Shown here: piece after piece, positions 62,688 to 64,000 of the stretch
Position numbering within the stretch: position 1 is the first letter of the stretch
How the letters are laid out: the number at the start of each line of letters is the position of its first letter
Assembly: GCF_004684085.1 (NCBI RefSeq)
Contig: NZ_SRHZ01000088.1
Span: 33,057-97,056, forward strand
Direction: 5' to 3'
DNA from: Stenotrophomonas maltophilia
Lineage (GTDB): Bacteria > Pseudomonadota > Gammaproteobacteria > Xanthomonadales > Xanthomonadaceae
DNA length: 64,000 nt
Translations under genes and position numbers: made by a program
The notes under the pieces: generated by a model
Databases searched by the model: none
Told to the model about the DNA's origin: nothing
Seen by the model: only the letters and a program-made list of their open reading frames with translations

Positions 62688-63982
62688 GGCCGGCCCCGCT
62701 GCTGCTGGCGCTGCTGCTGGCCTGGGCGGCCCTGGGCGGCCTGGTGCTGGGCGGGTTGCTGCCGCGCTGGAGCTGGGCGCTGGCGGCGCTGGCGATCGCC
62801 GTGGCGGCGCTGATGGATCTCTGGCGACAGTCGCGACGTCCGTCGCCGCAGGTGCAACGCGAACTGCCCGAAGCGCTGGCATTGGGCGTGCGCCGCGAAG
62901 CCGCACTGCGCCTGCAGGCGGACGCATCGATGACGGTGCAGGTGTTCGATCTGGTACCCGGCGGCTGGCCGCTGGAATCGCTGCCGCAGCGCGTGCGCCT
63001 GCGGGCGGGCACCGCTGCCACCCTGCACTACCATCTGCAGCCGCTGCAGCGCGGGCATTTCCGCTTCGAGGGCGTGCACCTGCGCATGCGCTCGCCGTGG
63101 CGCCTGTGGTGGCAGCAACGCACCCTGCCCCCCGCGCTGGACGTGCGGGTCTATCCGAACTTCGTGCCGCTCACCCGCTTCGCATTGTTCAGTGCCGACC
63201 AGGCTTCGCGGCTGGTCGGTGCGCACGTGAAGCGCCGCCGTGGTGAAGGCACCGACTTCCACCAGATGCGCGAGTACCGCATCGGCGACAGCCTGCGCCA
63301 GCTCGACTGGAAGGCCACCGCGCGTGCGCGCAAGCTGATCTCGCGCGAGTACCAGGACGAGAAGAACCAGCAGTTGCTGCTGATGCTCGACAGTGGCCGG
63401 CGCATGCTGGCCAGCGAAGGCGGACTCTCGCACTTCGACCACGCATTGAACGCCTCGCTGGTGGTGGCTTACCTGGCGCTGCGCCAGGGCGATGCCGCCG
63501 GCCTGTTCGCGGTGGGCGGCGAGCGCCGCTGGGTGGCACCGCAACGCGGCATGGGCACGGTGCAGCACCTGTTGCGCGCCAGCTACGACCTGCAGCCGCA
63601 GGCCGTGGCCACCGATTACCTGGCCGCCGCCACCGAAGTATCACTGCGCCAGCGTCGACGCGCGCTGGTGATGCTGGTCAGCAACGTGCGCGATGAAGAC
63701 ATCGAAGACCTGCTTGCTGCCGTGCGCCTGCTGCAGCGCCGCCACCTGGTGTGCGTGGCCAGCCTGCGCGAGCGCGAGCTGGATGCCGCGCTGGAGGGCG
63801 AGGTGCATACGGTCGAGGACGCCGCGCAGGCCGGTGCCGCCGCGCTGTACCTGCAGCAGCGCGCGCAGGCGCATGACGCGCTGCGTAGCGAAAAGGTGAT
63901 GGTGCTGGACGTGACCGCCGATGCCCTGCCCGGCGCGCTGGTGGAGCGCTACCTGGCAGTGAAGCGCGAAGGTCTGCTCTGA
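62684..63982 (+). CDS. DUF58-domain protein
   Basis: A 432-aa protein with two N-terminal transmembrane segments (about 3-45), a beta-rich middle and a DUF58 core: GEGTDFHQMREYRIGDSLRQLDWKATARARKL (about 188-219) and LLLMLDSGRRM (about 231-241), a vWA-like metal site. Typical DUF58 partner of MoxR ATPases; function unknown. Last gene of the operon within the window, followed by a REP at the edge. Confidence 0.88.
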
Positions 63983-63985
63983 TCG

Positions 63986-64000
63986 GTAGCGCCGGGCCAT
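63986..64000. repeat. partial GTAG-type REP at the window edge
   Basis: GTAG + CGCCGGGCCAT, the left arm of a REP hairpin cut by the window end. Confidence 0.7.

Overview
The window is high-GC gammaproteobacterial chromosome. Everything in it points to Stenotrophomonas, most likely the S. maltophilia complex. The main reasons are dispersed GTAG-type REP hairpins like those described from S. maltophilia, several TonB-dependent receptors, and an smeSR-smeABC multidrug efflux locus. No phage, IS element, CRISPR array or rRNA operon is visible. The many long ORFs opposite real genes are high-GC shadows.

Layout. (1) 1-10.5 kb: housekeeping and cell-envelope genes: a small Cys-containing protein with a thioredoxin-like partner, a MocR-type regulator, a TonB receptor coupled to a Tat-exported PLP enzyme, a VOC protein, an M3-like metallopeptidase, a lipoprotein, a YiiX-like hydrolase and a tiny Q/N-rich protein. 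(2) 10.8-14.4 kb: a short-chain fatty-acid transporter, ubiA, tRNA-Arg(CCG) and two small envelope genes. (3) 14.5-30.1 kb: a probable N-acetylgalactosamine (GalNAc) utilisation locus. Its left arm (minus strand) encodes a GH31 glycosidase, a large TonB receptor and a Tat-exported GH109 enzyme. Its right arm (plus strand) encodes AgaS isomerase, ROK kinase, GatZ/KbaZ-like protein, DeoR-type repressor, GalNAc-6-P deacetylase and a sugar porter. Both arms start from a 322-bp divergent control region. (4) 30.1-38.4 kb: lipoprotein, HdeD-like protein, comF, then a group of accessory-looking genes (MRJP-like, S41 peptidase, ClC exchanger, unknown alpha/beta hydrolase). (5) 38.4-43.3 kb: biotin operon bioB-bioF-bioH-SDR-bioC behind a BirA-type box. 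(6) 43.5-48.3 kb: YdcF-like protein, threonine dehydratase-like enzyme, a Gly/Tyr/Pro-rich lipoprotein, and a 620-bp intergenic region with two RNA candidates, then mnmG. (7) 48.5-56.5 kb: smeABC efflux pump divergent from smeSR. (8) 56.6-64 kb: gamma-carbonic anhydrase-like protein and a tightly coupled six-gene operon RDD / SpoIIM-like / DUF4129 / DUF4350 / MoxR / DUF58.

How the genes fit together. In the GalNAc locus I infer outer-membrane uptake of GalNAc-containing glycans by the receptor, periplasmic release of alpha-linked GalNAc by two unrelated enzyme families, import by the porter, then phosphorylation, deacetylation and deamination/isomerisation to tagatose-6-P. The kinase and catalytic aldolase steps that should follow are not obvious in the window. 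The most unexpected non-coding signal is a well-spaced sigma-54 promoter on the minus strand just upstream of mnmG. It drives nothing but a ~120-nt structured segment ending in a strong terminator, i.e. a probable RpoN-dependent small RNA.

All functional calls come from reading translated motifs, lengths and context. No database search was run.
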